Assembly (NCBI RefSeq): GCF_964340395.1
Contig: NC_135562.1
Location: forward strand, 15,321,796-15,385,795
Origin: Glandiceps talaboti
Lineage: Eukaryota; Hemichordata; Enteropneusta; Spengelidae
Length of the DNA: 64,000 nucleotides
Direction of reading: 5' to 3'
How positions within the stretch are numbered: the stretch's first letter is position 1; each line of letters opens with the position of its first letter. Below, in pieces: positions 32,200 through 47,405 of the stretch. A program made the position numbers and the translations under genes. The notes below the pieces were generated by a model that was not told where the DNA came from, searched no databases, and worked only from the letters and a program-made list of their open reading frames with translations.

Positions 32200-32204
32200 T
32201 TATA

Positions 32205-32210
32205 AATAAA
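32205..32210 (+). terminator. Candidate poly(A) signal AATAAA
   Basis: Only 5 bp past the stop codon of the seven-exon gene. Another AATAAA at 32911-32916 would give a longer 3'UTR. Confidence 0.45.
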
Positions 32211-32489
32211 TTACAAAATAACAAATGTATATTTATAGTAAATTTTTTTCTACTTTTACCTTGCCTACTGTTGTCTCCAGAGGGCAGTATAACCAAATAA
32301 CATGCCATCCGTTGCCAAATACTAGTACATCACCAAATTTTCAACTTTTACAATTTAAATTTTTTTACATTAAAAATAGAAATAAAAAGAATACAAGAGT
32401 AACATTAGTGGTTTTAAATAACTTGTAATTTATTTTCAGAAATATTTTGTCATGTTGCAATAAATTCCCATGGAAAATAGTATTTGCTC

Positions 32490-32680
32490 TATCTCATATA
32501 TATCTTGAGAAATCACCATGGTAACAAACCATTTGCTAAGGCACATTAACAATTCATTTTACCATGGCAACAAAACACTTGCTATGGGGCACAATAACAA
32601 TTTGTTACTATGACAACACATCACTTGCTAAGGCACAATAACATGGTACCATGGTAACAAAACACTTGCTGAGGCAAATA
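32490..32680. repeat. Minisatellite of about 45-55 bp, four units
   Basis: Repeats of CCATGGTAACAAAACACTTG followed by CTAAGGCACAATAACA, with point changes and small indels. Confidence 0.8.
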
Positions 32681-33646
32681 TGTTTTCAATTCATAGAATA
32701 AAGAAAATATTTATTTTCATTATTTGAACTTTGACCTTGCATTTTTTTTAAATTTAAATTTTTATTTTCGTACAAAGTCATATTTTAAGTCCATGTTAAT
32801 TTTGTAGACTAATATTTTTAGGATGCAACAGCTAACCCACCAAATGTACGCAATTTTAAGAAAAAATTTGTGGATTGATATATTCTTGATTTTAATGAAA
32901 CTAAAAGTGCAATAAAGATTGGATAATAAACTAACAACATTTCTGGTTTTGTTATTTTTTATATATTTTAAAGCACCACTAGTTGTTGCTGGACTATTAT
33001 GTTTTTGATCAGAAAACCAACAATATTCCATTAAAAATTATTAAAAAAACAAAAACAAACTACAAAATAGTTATGCAAATGAACAAATTACATATGCATG
33101 AAACAAAATTCAAAATCAGGCCAAGCATAGTGTTTTCAAATATATTAGAAAGCCATATTGTTATATTTGAATTATTTTCGAAAAGGAGGTTGAAAATATT
33201 TAAAATTTAAAAATAATGTCAATATTAAAAGAAACTGAAGGTTCTCAGAAAAAGTGTACAATAAGGGCAAATAATAAAATATTGTGTGTTTCCAATAACT
33301 CTACCAAACTCTAGTTTAAGGCCTTGAACCTAAGCAGTTTTTTGCATGAAAAAAGGTAAAATTGTAACAACTTACTTCTATACCTTCTATACCTTTGTCT
33401 CTTCTGTGGTCATTTGTTTTAAACATTGTATTCTAGCAAGAAACCAGGTGTTTTTAGACTAACTGTACAGTCTGCATAACATATTCGTCTACTTAACTTA
33501 TAATTATCTTCATTTACTTCTTTTACACCTCATCATAATATCATGGTAACCGATGGGTATCTTACCTTGGAGTTGTGAAGTAATTTTTAACTTTTTAAAA
33601 ATAACTTGAATTCCTACCTACCTACCCTATTTTCTGAAATCATAAC

Positions 33647-34020
33647 AGGCCTAAAAAAAAGTACTTTGGTTCCAGTTATCCGACCTCTCCTAGTTTTTAA
33701 CTGAAACCCTAAACTTTTTTTTTACATATTCAAAAAAAGAAGATAAAATCATGAAAATTGTGAACTCTCATGAGAAATTGTGGTTGCGGAAACTGACATC
33801 AACTTATAAAAAGACAATATAAAACTGTTCTTCCAAGCTGTACATCTGATAGGAAGAAAAAACCATTTGGAAAACAACAGAAAACATACTACCGTAGTAA
33901 CTACCTGAACTAGACACTCGCACATGAAAAAAATATAACAAAATAAAACAAAAAATCTACCAACCCCGACTATTCTAAAATTGAGCATAATCGGAACCAC
34001 ACAATTTTTTTATTTTGCCT
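33647..34020. mobile_element. AGGCCT-family MITE, copy 4
   Basis: Opposite orientation to copies 2, 3 and 6; starts AGGCCTAAAAAAAAGTAC, ends ATTTTGCCT. Contains GGAAACTGACATCAACTTA and AAACTGTTCTTCCAAGC. Confidence 0.85.
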
Positions 34021-36029
34021 AAATGACAACCTCTGCTAATAATAGAAAAGCAATTTAAATTCTGTGCTATTAATAGTCTGACATTTAGTGTACAAATGTA
34101 AAGTTAATGTGTAAATGTTAAGAGAATCACAACAATGCTGTCAATAATTTAATCCACAAAAATTCTAAACGATAAAAGTTTGACTCAGAAACAAAACCCG
34201 AAATGTCTATATAAGTGTCTAAATTGATGAACTGATTAAATTATGAAATTTCACAATCCAATATCCTAATAATTGGATAACTAAAATACTCAGAATAAAA
34301 TCCACCTTTTTGTGTATATATTGGTTCTACGTCTCTCCTCAGTCTCACTATTTGTCAGTGATAGCTAAACAAACAAATCACAAAACTGGCAACTGAGTAA
34401 ATTTGACAATTCTGTTGTTAATTCATAGCAAAATACCACAATTCTTTTCTTTTTTTTCGCTGACTTTCCAACAACGATTGTTTTATTTATTAAAATTGTA
34501 GCCGGGAGGGAAAGAATAACATTAAAGACCTCTTTTTGAGTCATGCATTGTGCTTCTGTGTGCGATCACCAGCTTTAGCATTCTGTATGATATTTGCGTC
34601 ACACAGACTGTACGTATTAATTCTGTCGGCATCGTTTGAAGTTTAACAGCCCGCTGAAATAACTACTCCTGGATCAATAGTAGGCGGGTGTTTACCCACA
34701 ATCCCCCTGGCTATGGTAAACTATGCAGGCTCAATATCAAAGGCTTTGATGCATCTGCCGACCCCGATGTGAATGCTCCTAAAACAACTTACATTTGAGA
34801 TCTTTTATTTAGCCAAACAAAAGACAGTATTTGATATAAGTGAAATAACGATGGCAGGCTTACATTTAATATATCAGTTCATTTATTGATTCGTACTTTT
34901 ATATTCACCGCTCTAAATCTTTCAAGTCATGTTATTCTCTGTTCATTCATATAACTCTTTTTGTTGTAACGCTAAACAAGACACACATATTTCAAAAAAA
35001 CCCTGCAGTGTTTAGTTTTGATCTTGTATTTTCCATTCTTTAATTTACACCCTGAAGTACTGAGTTATCAACTATAGTCTGCTGTCACTCCAAAGGTTAT
35101 TTTAAAATGGCTACCAAAATATATAGGTTGAAATATTTTTTGTCAAAATTCACTTTTCATAAAAAATAAATTTCTTGTTACAAATTAGAAACTTTTTTAA
35201 AAATGTCTTGCTCGAAATATTTTTAAAAAAATTGCTTCGTTAGAAATAAAAAAAATATTTTTTTAAATAAAAAAAAATAAAAAAAATGTACTTGTCTCTC
35301 TGAGTAATAAATACATTAAGTCATTAAGATCCTGACCTACCTATTTATGCTAAAATAGAATGGTCCATAGGAATAGGAAAATACAGGAACAAACCAATCT
35401 GATAGTAAAATGGGGGAGTACAGGTCTCATATCTAGTGTAATCAAATTTATTAAACTTCTTTGTTTGAAGTTCATTTTTAGACATTTCCATTCATTTAGT
35501 GGTTCATAATATCTGTCAATGTTCTTTCACATTTTTTTAATTTTGAAAAGTTAAGAAATCAATAAGTGATGATTTTTGTGTAAATTGAATCTTGAATGCC
35601 CTTAAGTTATAAATGTGTAATTTCTTGTTATTGTTTTTTACTTTGTTTTTATTTCTTTGTTTGCTTTTATCGTTATTTTCATTTTATTTTTATGAAATTT
35701 GTAAACCTAAAGTAACTCCAGTATCCTGGCATCCAGGTGATTGGGAATTTCGAATTTTGTTTTCTCCATCTCTGAAAAACGAATTCAAAACCTCCATCTG
35801 CATGGATTCCAGGCTACACCTGGTGTATGTATTATTGCATTAAAAAAAAATTTCAGCAGAGTTTATTTAATAAGAGAATACATTGAAAAAAAATTAATGA
35901 CAACTTTTGACAAATGAAATTGGACTTTGTTAATGAAATCTCAAAAGCATTGAATACGCAATGAACTTTTGGCAGCTAAACAAATAATTTCAAATATTAT
36001 TAATGTGTATGAACTTATTGAATGAGAGA

Positions 36030-36030
36030 A

Positions 36031-36118
<88 letters not shown>

Positions 36119-36245
36119 TCTGAGAGAGAAACAGAGAGACAGAGAGAGAGACACACAGAGAGACAGAGAGACAGAGTGGGAGAGAGAGAGAGAGAGAGAA
36201 AGTGCAAGAGAGTCAGAAATACAGACAGACAGACAGACAGAATGA
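36030..36245. repeat. (GA)n and (GACA)n microsatellite
   Basis: Pure GA to about 36110, then GA with ACAGAGAGAC variants and a short CAGA array. Open frames on both strands are repeat artefacts. Confidence 0.95.
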
Positions 36246-38834
36246 CTGACCGAGAAACTGAAAGACAGAGGACAGACAAAGAGAGATATGACAGGAATCT
36301 TAGAAACAGAGAGAGTTGAGTGACAGACTGACAAAGGAGAAGACAGAGATTGTGAGAGGGACTCAAAGTAATGGAGATTAACAATTATCACAAACAATCA
36401 TTAAGAATAGAGAGATAACCAATAGAATGCCCCATAGGTGGTCTTAACTTTGTACATTAAGACACCATTGAAAGCAAAACACAGACTGCCTTGAATTTGT
36501 TAAGTGAGGTACAAAAAAAGAAAATTAAGAAAAAGTAAAAAAAAAGAAAAAAGTAATTCATTGTGCTGTGATTGTTCAGATGGATTTGTTAATAGAAGGT
36601 GAACTACCTTTTATTTGATATTGTTGATGAATGTGTTGAGGATAATATAGATTAGAGTGGTTGATAGAGGAGTTGCTCAGAAACAGGTGACTTGCTATTA
36701 TAGGGATTGTGAACAGGAAATGTTGAAAGAGTTCCTCGGTGTCAATCGTTTGAAGGCAATCATGCAGAAAACTGACAAGAATCAGATGAGAAATAAGACT
36801 TTCTTTTGATTCGTACGCTGTCTTTTTACCGTAGGATTGGGTTGGGCCGTACTCACTACGTTAGATATCGTTCACATGACAACAAACGAACTCAATAGAA
36901 AGGTTACTTTTCGGTCAAGCCAACCTCCTTGTCGACTCAGATGCGTTTAAGTGTTCCATCCCTGCGGGCATTTTACAAGCTCCTCAATGTTCCGTTGAGA
37001 GTTCCACGTGTTTTTCAAGTGATACTGTGGGCTAAGTGTTCGAGGCGTACACCATTCCGACGTATCAAAGTCTCTTAATACGGGTTAATGTAGGGAAATG
37101 CATGATCAAAAGCTTGAATGTTCTCGGCACATTTGATGTCATCTCGGATTTCAACGCGAGGATGGGTAGAAACATGACACGTATCTGTAGTTGGGGCACT
37201 TCTTTTGATCAACAAGTTTGAAGTGAAAAGCCATTAGCAAAATGATCTTATCTTGTTACAGGCACAGAATATGGGACAAATTGCACCGTAGACACAAAAT
37301 GACTCACAGGAATTGTTATTTCCTGTTGACGTACAACCTTTAAAATGTTGCGGCCATTTCAGAAAAAACAAAATAAGGAAATAAATGCCACAAATATATA
37401 AAGTAATAAACTTTTAAAATTTGATTTTGTAAATTGACTCTGTTTTCATAGTTTTATTGTATGAATATCCCCTGTTTGAATTATATCACATACATTTGAA
37501 ATGTTGCGAAAAATTATTATAATCGACAATTTTTGTTATCTTAATATTTTTTTTTGGAAAGTACATAAATCTGGTAGAATGAAAGAAGTTTTTTTTATCA
37601 ATAGTGATAGTATACACTCTCTGAGACCATAGTCCAAAAAAAAATCGAAATGTAGCGAAAAAATATTATAATCGACAATTTTTGTTATCTTAATATTTTT
37701 GGGTATGTCACAAAAATTGATCAAATATAGCTTACATTTAATAAATAATGGCATTTTCTATCATCAAAGTCAAATAAGAAAATTAGTAGTTTATGGAAAA
37801 TTCATTGGTGAACAGTAATTTCTGTTCACTATTTTGGCGGGAAAAAAATTTACAACAAAATGGCCGACATTTTAACCTGCTTTCTAGCACATTGTTAGAA
37901 AATGATAATCACACAAATTCACATCAATACTTTCTTCCTAATAAGATTATAAACTTGTCATGATATGCTAGTAGTAATTAGAATTTTGAAAAATATTTAC
38001 ACAAGTAATTTGTGTCGGATTATTATCCCAATCCGTGTGGAGTAATAATTCAAGCTGATCCCAGCTGGTGTTGGGAAAAGATCATTAAGGATATTTACTT
38101 AGCACTCCAAAAATGATTTATTCAACATAAATGGAAATCAAGTTATAATTAGGTGAGAATTGTAGTGTGTAGAAGTGAAATACTTCATAATATTAATAAT
38201 ATACAGTAAATCATTATTAATTGTCTTTTAAATACATTTGGTATTAATTCATGATTTTTAATGAGAAAAGGATTTTTTTCTCCTCGATATGTTTACATGA
38301 CCTTTGACCTTTGTCTTACTCATTTCCTGTTAGGTGGGATTCAGTCGGTTTTATGAAATAAATAAAAAATTGAAAAAAAGTAGATTTTGGGAAATTTTTC
38401 ACACTTTAATTTTAATAAAAACATTTGCAGATGAGGCCCCCCAACAAAGAAGAATTATTTCTGGTCAGGACATTTTGTCTAAAACGGTGCGATGATGCTA
38501 TGATTTTTTTTATTGTCAACAAACCTGTCACTAAATCGACTATTTATGACAGTTACTGTTCTTTTTATTTAGTATGTTAGAACAAAGTGTGTATGTGGGG
38601 CAGATGTTATTTTGCTTGTTCATCAGTGATTGGCTCTGCAGTTGTCTTCACTGAAGTAGGGAGGGTTATTTTTGCCTGGATCTGGGCTGGACAAACATGA
38701 AAAAAAAGTCCTACTTCAGTGGTTACTTTAGTCTGGGTGCCAACGTGGTGTGAGTGGAGGTGTAAATTGTAATGATTCTGTATAAGGACCAGTCTATGGT
38801 TATTTTCAAGGGACACATTCTGTAACTTCATGGA

Positions 38835-38975
38835 CTTTGGTGGTTACTTTAAAGGGACACATTCTGTAACTTTATGGACTTTGATTGTTACTTTTGTTTA
38901 TAGGGGTACAGTCTGTAACTAATGGTCATTGATCGTTACTTTTGTTTAAAGGGACAGTCTGTAACTCTAGGTGGT
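38835..38975. repeat. Diverged tandem repeat containing AAAGGGACA...CTGTAACT
   Basis: Three units of GGTTACTTT, AAAGGGACA, TCTGTAACT over about 140 bp. Related segments in the other orientation occur at about 42060-42090 and 44610-44685, so the unit is dispersed as well. Confidence 0.6.
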
Positions 38976-41234
38976 TACTCTTGTTTCATATCATATCCTT
39001 ATACATTCCAACCACTACTCAGCTTTCACTATGTCTATATTTGAAATAAAAAATAACAAGTTTTAAAAATCCATGGTCTCAGTTTCCAAACCCCTTTCAT
39101 ATCCATCTATAACAGTCTGTCAATGCCAATTTACTTCTACATAAGTTTAAGTATTTTGTACACCGAATTCAGCTAAAAAATGGGTTCCCAGTTATGTTTT
39201 ACAGATCATGCCACTTAAAATAAAAATGAAACGGGCTAAAAACTTGTAATAATAACCCAAGGCAGCCATGCTGGTTATTCCCCTAGGTGGAATATTTGAT
39301 TAGAACATTTCCGTACAGTTTATGGAAAGCTCAGAGCTGTTGCAAGATTTGTAAAATATAACATCACTTTACGTTTTCAACTTGCCCAAAATTACCCAAT
39401 TTTTAAAAAAAGTTTGTGTACTTTGTCCAAATTTTCGTAGTTATTTTTGAATGAAATTAGCCAAAATAATCTAACTCGTCATACAGTCATTGCTGACATA
39501 AGAAATTACAATCTATACTCAACTTCACATTTCCTGGCTATCGTTATCACTTAAAAAAACCCGCCAACCTTACCTAATATCCCCCCCTCACAATAGCTAT
39601 CGTATTTTCCCATCGTAACCATCATTTTAAAAAGAGAACACCTTTCCTAATATTGTACACTCCATAGCTATCATATTTTCCCATCATTACTATCATTTCA
39701 AAAAAACTGCACCTACAAATGTAATATTTTTCCCGCCAAATCTATCACATTTTCCCGCCAACAAAAAGTAGACAATTTTGGAACTTTTTTTCACTTTGTC
39801 AGTTTGTTTTGGATGAAAAGACACCAGATATTCCCAGGCATTACACAAACACATCACACTTCAAAAGAAAACCTGAAATTTTTGTAACAAGTTGACAAAA
39901 CAGTTGACAAATAGTGGTCTTGAGGTCAAAGGTTAATGACTGTCGTTCAGTATTAATTGCACACACATTTTGTCTCACAGATTAAAAATCCATTTAGTTT
40001 TAGGGATGTGGTTACTATTGAAATTGTCAATACAATGGTTAAACAGCAATAGAATGCTTTCCTTTCCATCGTACGCATTATTTCTGGGTGAGTGAGCGAA
40101 TTGAAAACACTTCAATGTAGTTACACAGATGTAAATGAATGACACTAGTTTGTAAAGTTGAGCACTGAGTCATGAATAAAACCACAAGAAAGGGCAGGCA
40201 GGACTAAAAGCTGTATCAACGATCCTACTTTTCAACAACCAAATAGTCAAACAATTGAACTTATTCACCCCCTATTATACTAATTATCGGCCATTTTCAA
40301 TTTACAAATTTTGCACCAATGAGTCCTTTCAGTTTTGGGTGCAATATGATCACAAATCTTTCAATCTTTTTTAGCAGTACAAAAAGTGTAGTTCATTTTG
40401 GTGAAAATTTGATACACCCTACAAATGATGTATACTGACCATTTTCTATTTTATAAATTTTGTATCATTTGATTCTGTAAGTTTTTGGGTACATTTTGAT
40501 CATAACATTTCAAGTGTTCAGATGGTACTTTCATTTTTGGTGAATATAAATGGGAAAATAATGAATTCTATTAATTAATAGAGCAAAATCAAATTTTGGC
40601 GGGAAAAAAAGTGACAACAAAATTTTGTCCACAAATTCTATAATTTTTGGATACAAGTTTCCAAATTTTTGGAAGGTTTAAAATTACAACAGAGATGAAT
40701 TTTGACAAAAAAATTTAGCGGGAAAAAAATATAGTTTTACAGGTTACTTTGAATATTGCCATAGAGAATTTATGAAAAATATGTCTGAAAATTTTGGTGG
40801 GGGAAAATGCACATGTTGAAAACTTTACAGCTTTGTCAATCTTTCAGTATAAAATCTGGCATAGTGACATTAAAAATATCTACCAAATTAAGAAAATGTT
40901 AGAATTCTGTAGGTTTGACAAACTTGTCTAAAAATTTAGGCAGGAAAGGAATAACAGTGTATGGGGAAATTCTGCAAGGAAATCACATCATGTACAAAAA
41001 TATTTAGATAAGTGAGAAGGTGTGGTATGGACAACCCCCTACAGACCTAAAAGAAAACAAAGTTTGTTATGAGAACTGATTCTGAAGTAATCAAATTTTG
41101 AAGGACACCGGCAAAACTTCTAGTCATACGACAAACTGCCAGACAACGGTGCCAAACTTCAAGACAACGGTGCCAATTGTAGAAAGAGTTTAACATTCAT
41201 TTTATAGTACAACATCCTGCTATTTCTCTCATTT

Positions 41235-41305
41235 CGGAAAACCGCCAACCGTCTTTGCCAAACACGTACTGGAAAACCACCAACCGTCTTTGCCAAACAT
41301 GTACA
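41235..41305. repeat. Tandem duplication of about 36 bp
   Basis: GGAAAACCGCCAACCGTCTT and GCCAAACACGTACT recur immediately with two changes. Confidence 0.85.
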
Positions 41306-44300
41306 ACACACGTAAACATCCTCATGAATGTAGAAAAAATTACACTGGCCTGTGAGAAATCTCTACTGGATATTCTATTTGGTTGTTTGTACTGCAACTG
41401 TACTCAATTTGTTTGGTGATATTTGGATAGCTGTAAAAGTTCAACTTGTTTGTTTGTTCTATTCTGTTCACCAGTAATTATTTTTGTGTTAAATCAGCTG
41501 TGATTCCAGCCTAGATTTTATTCACTAAAGTTCTCACATTGTGAAATGTAGCTGAGAAAAAAACACAACGTTTAACTACGAAAAACAGCCTCTCTTGAGA
41601 TTGGAATTTTTGTGTGAGTGTAGAACAGTGGACTGACTGTACACAATAAGTGTTCATTTGTATATAAGCTACGGGGTTAGGTCTATGTATTAAGTGTAAT
41701 TTCAATAGAGTAAGACTCCCTAAACTGCACTGAATTTTTATCTTACAACATTTTGGATCACTGTTCTTCACTTGCCCCTAATGTTTTGTATGGATATTGG
41801 AATTAAAAAAAAAAAAAAACTCTTTTCGGCAAATAACTCATTATCTGGCAAATTTAAAAAAACAAACATTTTCTTCTTGACTAAAATGTTGGAAGTTTAT
41901 TTCACATGACCATAGTATCGTGCCATTTATTTGTGACCTCGCAATAAAGAACTTTTTTCCCCTCAAAAAAAGAGAAGAAAAGAAATTGACAGCTTTGTAC
42001 CAAAGACTACACGTTACAGATACCTGTATACAGTTGATTTTTAAAACAGATATGGAGAGAAAAAGTAAAAATACAGACTGTGTCCCTTTAAAATTCCACA
42101 CAAACATTACAAATCTGTCAATGTTAATTTGACATGATAGCCATTGTATGAAGGTGACTTGTAAACAGATATTAAAGCACGAGAGAGAAAACTTGCCTCT
42201 GAGAAAAGTTGCCTGAGGGTTTTAGATGTATCAGTGGAAACAAAATGGGTACTCCGAGTCACTAGACAATTTATTAACTGTAAACTGTCTTTGAAACTCA
42301 GTGTTTGACACTAATAGGTATTATGGATTACACACTGGTAACTCCCCATTGACTAAGTTTACGATTTCGGCATTCATGTTACAAACACACTTGTTGGGGG
42401 GATATTCAAAATGAGCGATTCTTCAACCTTTTGTGAGACGATAAGATTTTTTTTAGTATAAAAGCAATATTAATGGGGTGGCGTGTTCTACAAATTATGT
42501 TAACAATGGGTCATTTTTTTTATAGCTGGTGATTTTTTTTGCCCTGAGGAAAGATGAGATGAAAGACAATGAACATGAGTAAATGTCTTTCATGGGAATA
42601 ATTTGATCTCTTTTCAGGAACCATTTTGGCGACAGATGTTTTTGTTAAAAATGGACGACACTTTTGTGGGAAAAATCCAAATTTTTTTATTGGAGACATT
42701 CTGATTTTGGTATTAGTTGGATAAGTGGAACATTTTCTCCCACTTTGCTACAAAATAGTACCCAACTTTTGAAATTTTTTTGAAAAAATCAAGAAAATCT
42801 GTCAAGTTAAAAAAAACATCATACATGAATTTTAAACAAAGTAGCAGAAAAAAAATTGAAAGAGTTTATATCCTGGGTACATTCTACGTAACTAACACAC
42901 TTAGCATAATGTTAGTCTTTACCCCTTTAATATTCTATTTTCCATATAATATCAAAATATTAAAAAATGACTGGCTTGATCAGCGGGAAAGATCAATAGA
43001 TGTAGCGCTCTTTGTAAAAAAAAAAATGTAATCTCTTGCGTTAAAAGTTGAAAGCTGTAACAAAAACAACTAATTCACAAAGAATACAGATTTATGTTAA
43101 AACTCAGAATTCTTGGTATTAATTGAAGTGGCATGTTGGAATTTCAGAATGGAGGGATTGTGTGTTTTCAACTAGAAATGAAAATAATCATCCCAACAAG
43201 TCAGCTAATACCGTTGTTCTTTGGGGTTAATTGAGCTGAAATAATTACCTACACCTGCAAAGTCAAGTAATCGTTAATGAAATAAAGTGAAAAAAACTGC
43301 ACATAAATTATTTTTTGATATTTCCTGGAAATAAAACCCTGCACAGATACAATTTTTACCGACTTTTTAATGAAAGTTTATACTTACATTTTTAGCAATG
43401 TTAAATTAATTCAGATATTTTTTCCTATGCAAAAGACACTTGTTTCAATCAAACTTGTCACAAAATAGGTTCATTTCTTGATGTTTTCAGAATTTCCTCG
43501 TTCATATTTTTTGTAAAGTTGATGTTAAAAAATAATATTTGGAAAGTGAAGACAAGCAATAAAACAAAATTGGTGAGAAATTTATATTTTTTTTTGAAAA
43601 TGAGTATTTTTGATATGAAATTTTTGGCGGGAACATTTTCAGAAAGTGACATAATCAAAGATTTTGGTGAGATTTTTTTGGTAAGAGTTTTTGTGAATGA
43701 AATTTTTAGGAGGGTGAAGATATATGATGACATATTTTGGCATTATTTAAAAAAAAGAAGAGTTTTCTGACAAGGGATTTTTGGCGGGAAAATTTTATTG
43801 GAAAGTAAAGATATTTGAAAGATTCTGAAAAAAAACTCGCAGAAAGTGAAAACTGTTGATGAATACATCCCGAGTAATAAAATACTTATGAGTATTTAAT
43901 AATTCCTTTTCTGATACTGTGATAAAATAATAAGAATATTAAGACTTTCCGTGGGGGAAAAAACAGTCAATATGATCAAAATCAATAACAGGTCTATCCA
44001 ATGTAAAGTGTGTCCCTTCTACTCAGAACCATGACATTTTTTTGTTCATCAAATGCCATTATCTCAAGATGTTACATAATCTTGTATCAATTATCAATTT
44101 TACGCCCCAATGAATCCATCCTCACTATTGTTTCAGAGATCTTCCCGTCACACATGTTAATCAGATCTATTTTGTACAGAATAAAGAGAAGTATTTGCAT
44201 ATAGCTGTTTGTAATGGGTAGTTAGTTAAAGTCGTTAGTAGCTTAAAGGAGATTAACTTGTAGGCTAGGGTCACATCTGCTGTATCTGTTGTTTTTGTTG

Positions 44301-44390
44301 TATCCACGATTTGTAGCTTTTTACATCTACTTCACTTTGCATTCTCTTTTTGGGATAACATTAAATTTGGATGTTAGCTATTAACGATGA

Positions 44391-44438
44391 ATGAATGACT
44401 GACTGACTGACTGACTGACTGAATGAATGAATGAATAA
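44391..44438. repeat. (GACT)n / (GAAT)n microsatellite
   Basis: Tetranucleotide array of about 48 bp. Confidence 0.93.
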
Positions 44439-44901
44439 AATTTATTTCACCAGATAACAAAAATAAGCTACACTTTCAAAGAAACATATGATACAAATAT
44501 ACAAAATGAATACAAAAGAAATACACAATTGTTATCTGATGTGGACCGTGGAAATAGTTCAGCGGAACTAGTCTTGTTCATGGCCCATATACATTTAAAA
44601 TAAAAATAAAAAAGTTACAGACTATGTCCTTTTAAACAAAATAGTTACCAAAAAATAAAAAGTTACAGACTGTGTTTCTTTAACAGATAGGACCTGAAGA
44701 ATTTGAAAAAATTATAAAATTATTCGAAAACCAGCAAGTACATAGAAAATGCATAATTTCTAACCGAGTCCATTCTCTAGAATTGAAGCTACCTCTCTAT
44801 ATTTTGTACCCAGAGACGTGCATCTGTAAAGAATTGAAAATTTATTTCTGTATTAGTTGAGACTGAATACACAACTTCTCACTAAGTCCATTCTGTATCA
44901 T

Positions 44902-45000
44902 AAACCACAGCCTCATGTACGACATCGTCCACGATGCACCACCAAGATGATACTTCGCAGTGTCACGGAAAAAGTATCTGCAGCTCTGGTTTGCGAGAAT
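44902..45000. repeat. Short dispersed repeat, copy 5
   Basis: AAACCACAGCCTC at one end and GCTCTGGTTTGCGAGAAT at the other, as in the copy at 16763. Confidence 0.65.
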
Positions 45001-45085
45001 GTATATTTAGTGAATGAATTTACTCTTTTGATTCTGTGTTCTGAGAGCTACATCTTTACTTCTTTTAGTATGTTATTTTTACATC

Positions 45086-45448
45086 AGGCCTAAAAAAAAT
45101 AATTGTTTGGTTCCGGTTACCCGACCCCACCTAGTTTGTCACTGCTGACCCTAAACTTTTTTTTATGTATTTGAGAAAAAATAAAAAAATTGAACATTTT
45201 TTGAAGTCTCACGAGAAATAGTGGATGCGGAAACTGACATCAACTTAAAAAGACAAAATAAAACTGTTCTTCCAATTTGTAATGGCTGTACATCTGATAG
45301 GAAGAAATAAACAACACAGAGACCATTTGGAAAACAATGGAAAACCTGTATTAGACACTCACACATGAAAAAAAAAAAAAATCTACCTACCTCATGTATT
45401 CTAAAAATGAGCGTAATCAGAACCACACAATTTTTTTTTATTAGGCCT
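45086..45448. mobile_element. AGGCCT-family MITE, copy 5
   Basis: 363 bp with AGGCCT at both ends, the same length as copy 2. Inverted repeats AGGCCTAAAAAAAATAATTG and the complement of CACACAATTTTTTTTTATTA. Confidence 0.88.
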
Positions 45449-47029
45449 TAGCTGGAAGCATATACATAATTTCTCAATGAATCCACAATCTTTCAACAAA
45501 AAGCAAAATAAAATAAAATGAAGCAAAAGATACTACAATCTGCAATTCTGTACCCTGAGCCATGCATCTGTACACCATTAGAAAAATCATTTCAACAATA
45601 GCAGAGACCCTCCTTAATGACTGACACAATTCCTTACATATTGGTGCCAGAATGTCTCCATGTCAGTTAGTCCGTCACATCATTAAGGACTCATATTAAA
45701 GTTCTCCTAATACCGAGACGCAGGAACTTGACTAAAACTAATGTAGATATATCGATATTACTTGTTAATCGCGATAGGTTTTATTGGGTTATTAGGAGAA
45801 TAGAGGAGTAGTGTTGTAGCCATAAAACTAATAGTTTATAGTTTACAGTATCCATTTTCTTAATAAGTCGTTTATTTTGAGGCCTCTCCAGGGACAATTA
45901 CTTTATTTCCTACAGAAATGTGCTTTATGAAAAATGAGATACTTTTACGCTAAAACTCTCACGGTACGATTAATTTATGATGGTTTTTGTAAATGGGTAT
46001 TATGATAGCGTTAAAAGGTAATCCGTATTAATGTTCATTTGTTTTGTCAGATATTGGCTAAGTATTAAAGCGTTCACTCGTTCTGTTTTGTTCTACCGTT
46101 TAAAAAGCACTCTCGTGAAATTTTGCTACCCCCAAATTAGCTGGTAATAAACGATCCAGATACAACTGTATTATAGTGCTTGCCTTTGGGGTTTTCGGTC
46201 ACATTGCCTAACTTGTCACTTGATGTTTGGTGTGAAGGCAGGGATGAAGTAAATTGCCTAACTGTGCTAGTATAGTTTCTGCATGGTCCTTGTTATATCT
46301 GCCTAACTCTACAGTTCATGAAAGACAATGAAAATACCGTCAACAATACAAGTGTATAAAGAACAAACGATTGATGGCTTGTAACTACACAATGAACAAC
46401 GTTTTAACAAAACTAAGGAACATTCTGGTCAACATGAATAAAAAACATGGCGATGGAAAATAACATCATCTCAGTCCGGCGACTATATGACTTCAGAAAT
46501 TTGCCTAACTGTACATAAACACCAATACTATAGGTAGCTACTACTGGATAATGTTTCAGAAAAATATTTATATAAATCATGAAGTTGTTTTCAAAAAATT
46601 GTTATCTTTGTGAACAAAATACTGATTAGTTTGTTGCACCCTAAACACAGTCTGAATACCTAATGCTGGTATAGTCTTGAAACTCTACCCTATCACTTCT
46701 TGTTCAATTTTAATTTTTTTTACAAAAATGTATGTTTTATCTAAACTAGTTCGACGATTTCACCCAGTTTGTAGTTTATATTGTCTTTTATTTTCTACAA
46801 ATATCAAATTTGATCATAATTAGTAGATTAATTTTGTTTGAGTAATAAATGTTTATATTATTACTAGAGTGAACATAAAACCATGGTTATATTAATCTTG
46901 TATACTGTTAATGTTATTTCATGCCTTTTGGGGGGTTCACACTGAAGAGGTTATGTCAACTCAGAGGTGATGTTAATTTCAACCTGACTTAAAAAAACCA
47001 AATGTGAACAGTTTATGTTAGCCCAGAGG

Positions 47030-47405
47030 CTGGTTAGACCTGGTGCTAGTATAGGTCCTATATGACACGCTATGATTACTACAAGGAAAGTCGTTATTCT
47101 AGCACAAAAATCTGTGCTATCCTGATTGCGTACATATAAACATAATGACGTTATCACATCCCCACATGATTTTAGTTTCAGACTGGAGAGGTGGTGTTCA
47201 GTTAATGAGCAATTGTCTAAAGGAGATAAACCAATCACAACAGCCTGTCAAATTCTGATGGATTGCTACTGACATGTGTCATTTACCCTTCGCCCAGTGG
47301 GGTAGCACAGATTTCTGTGCTAGCATAACGACTTTCCCTATACATGGGTAGAGATGATCATAGTAATTGCAATGTATCGTTTAGGAACTAGACTAACCTG
47401 GTGCA
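47030..47405. mobile_element. Foldback MITE
   Basis: Arms of about 90-100 bp, sharing GGAAAGTCGTTATTCTAGCAC and its complement GTGCTAGCATAACGACTTTC, plus TTACTA/TAGTAA segments. About 375 bp. A related single arm is at about 63198-63295 near the EB1 gene. Confidence 0.75.
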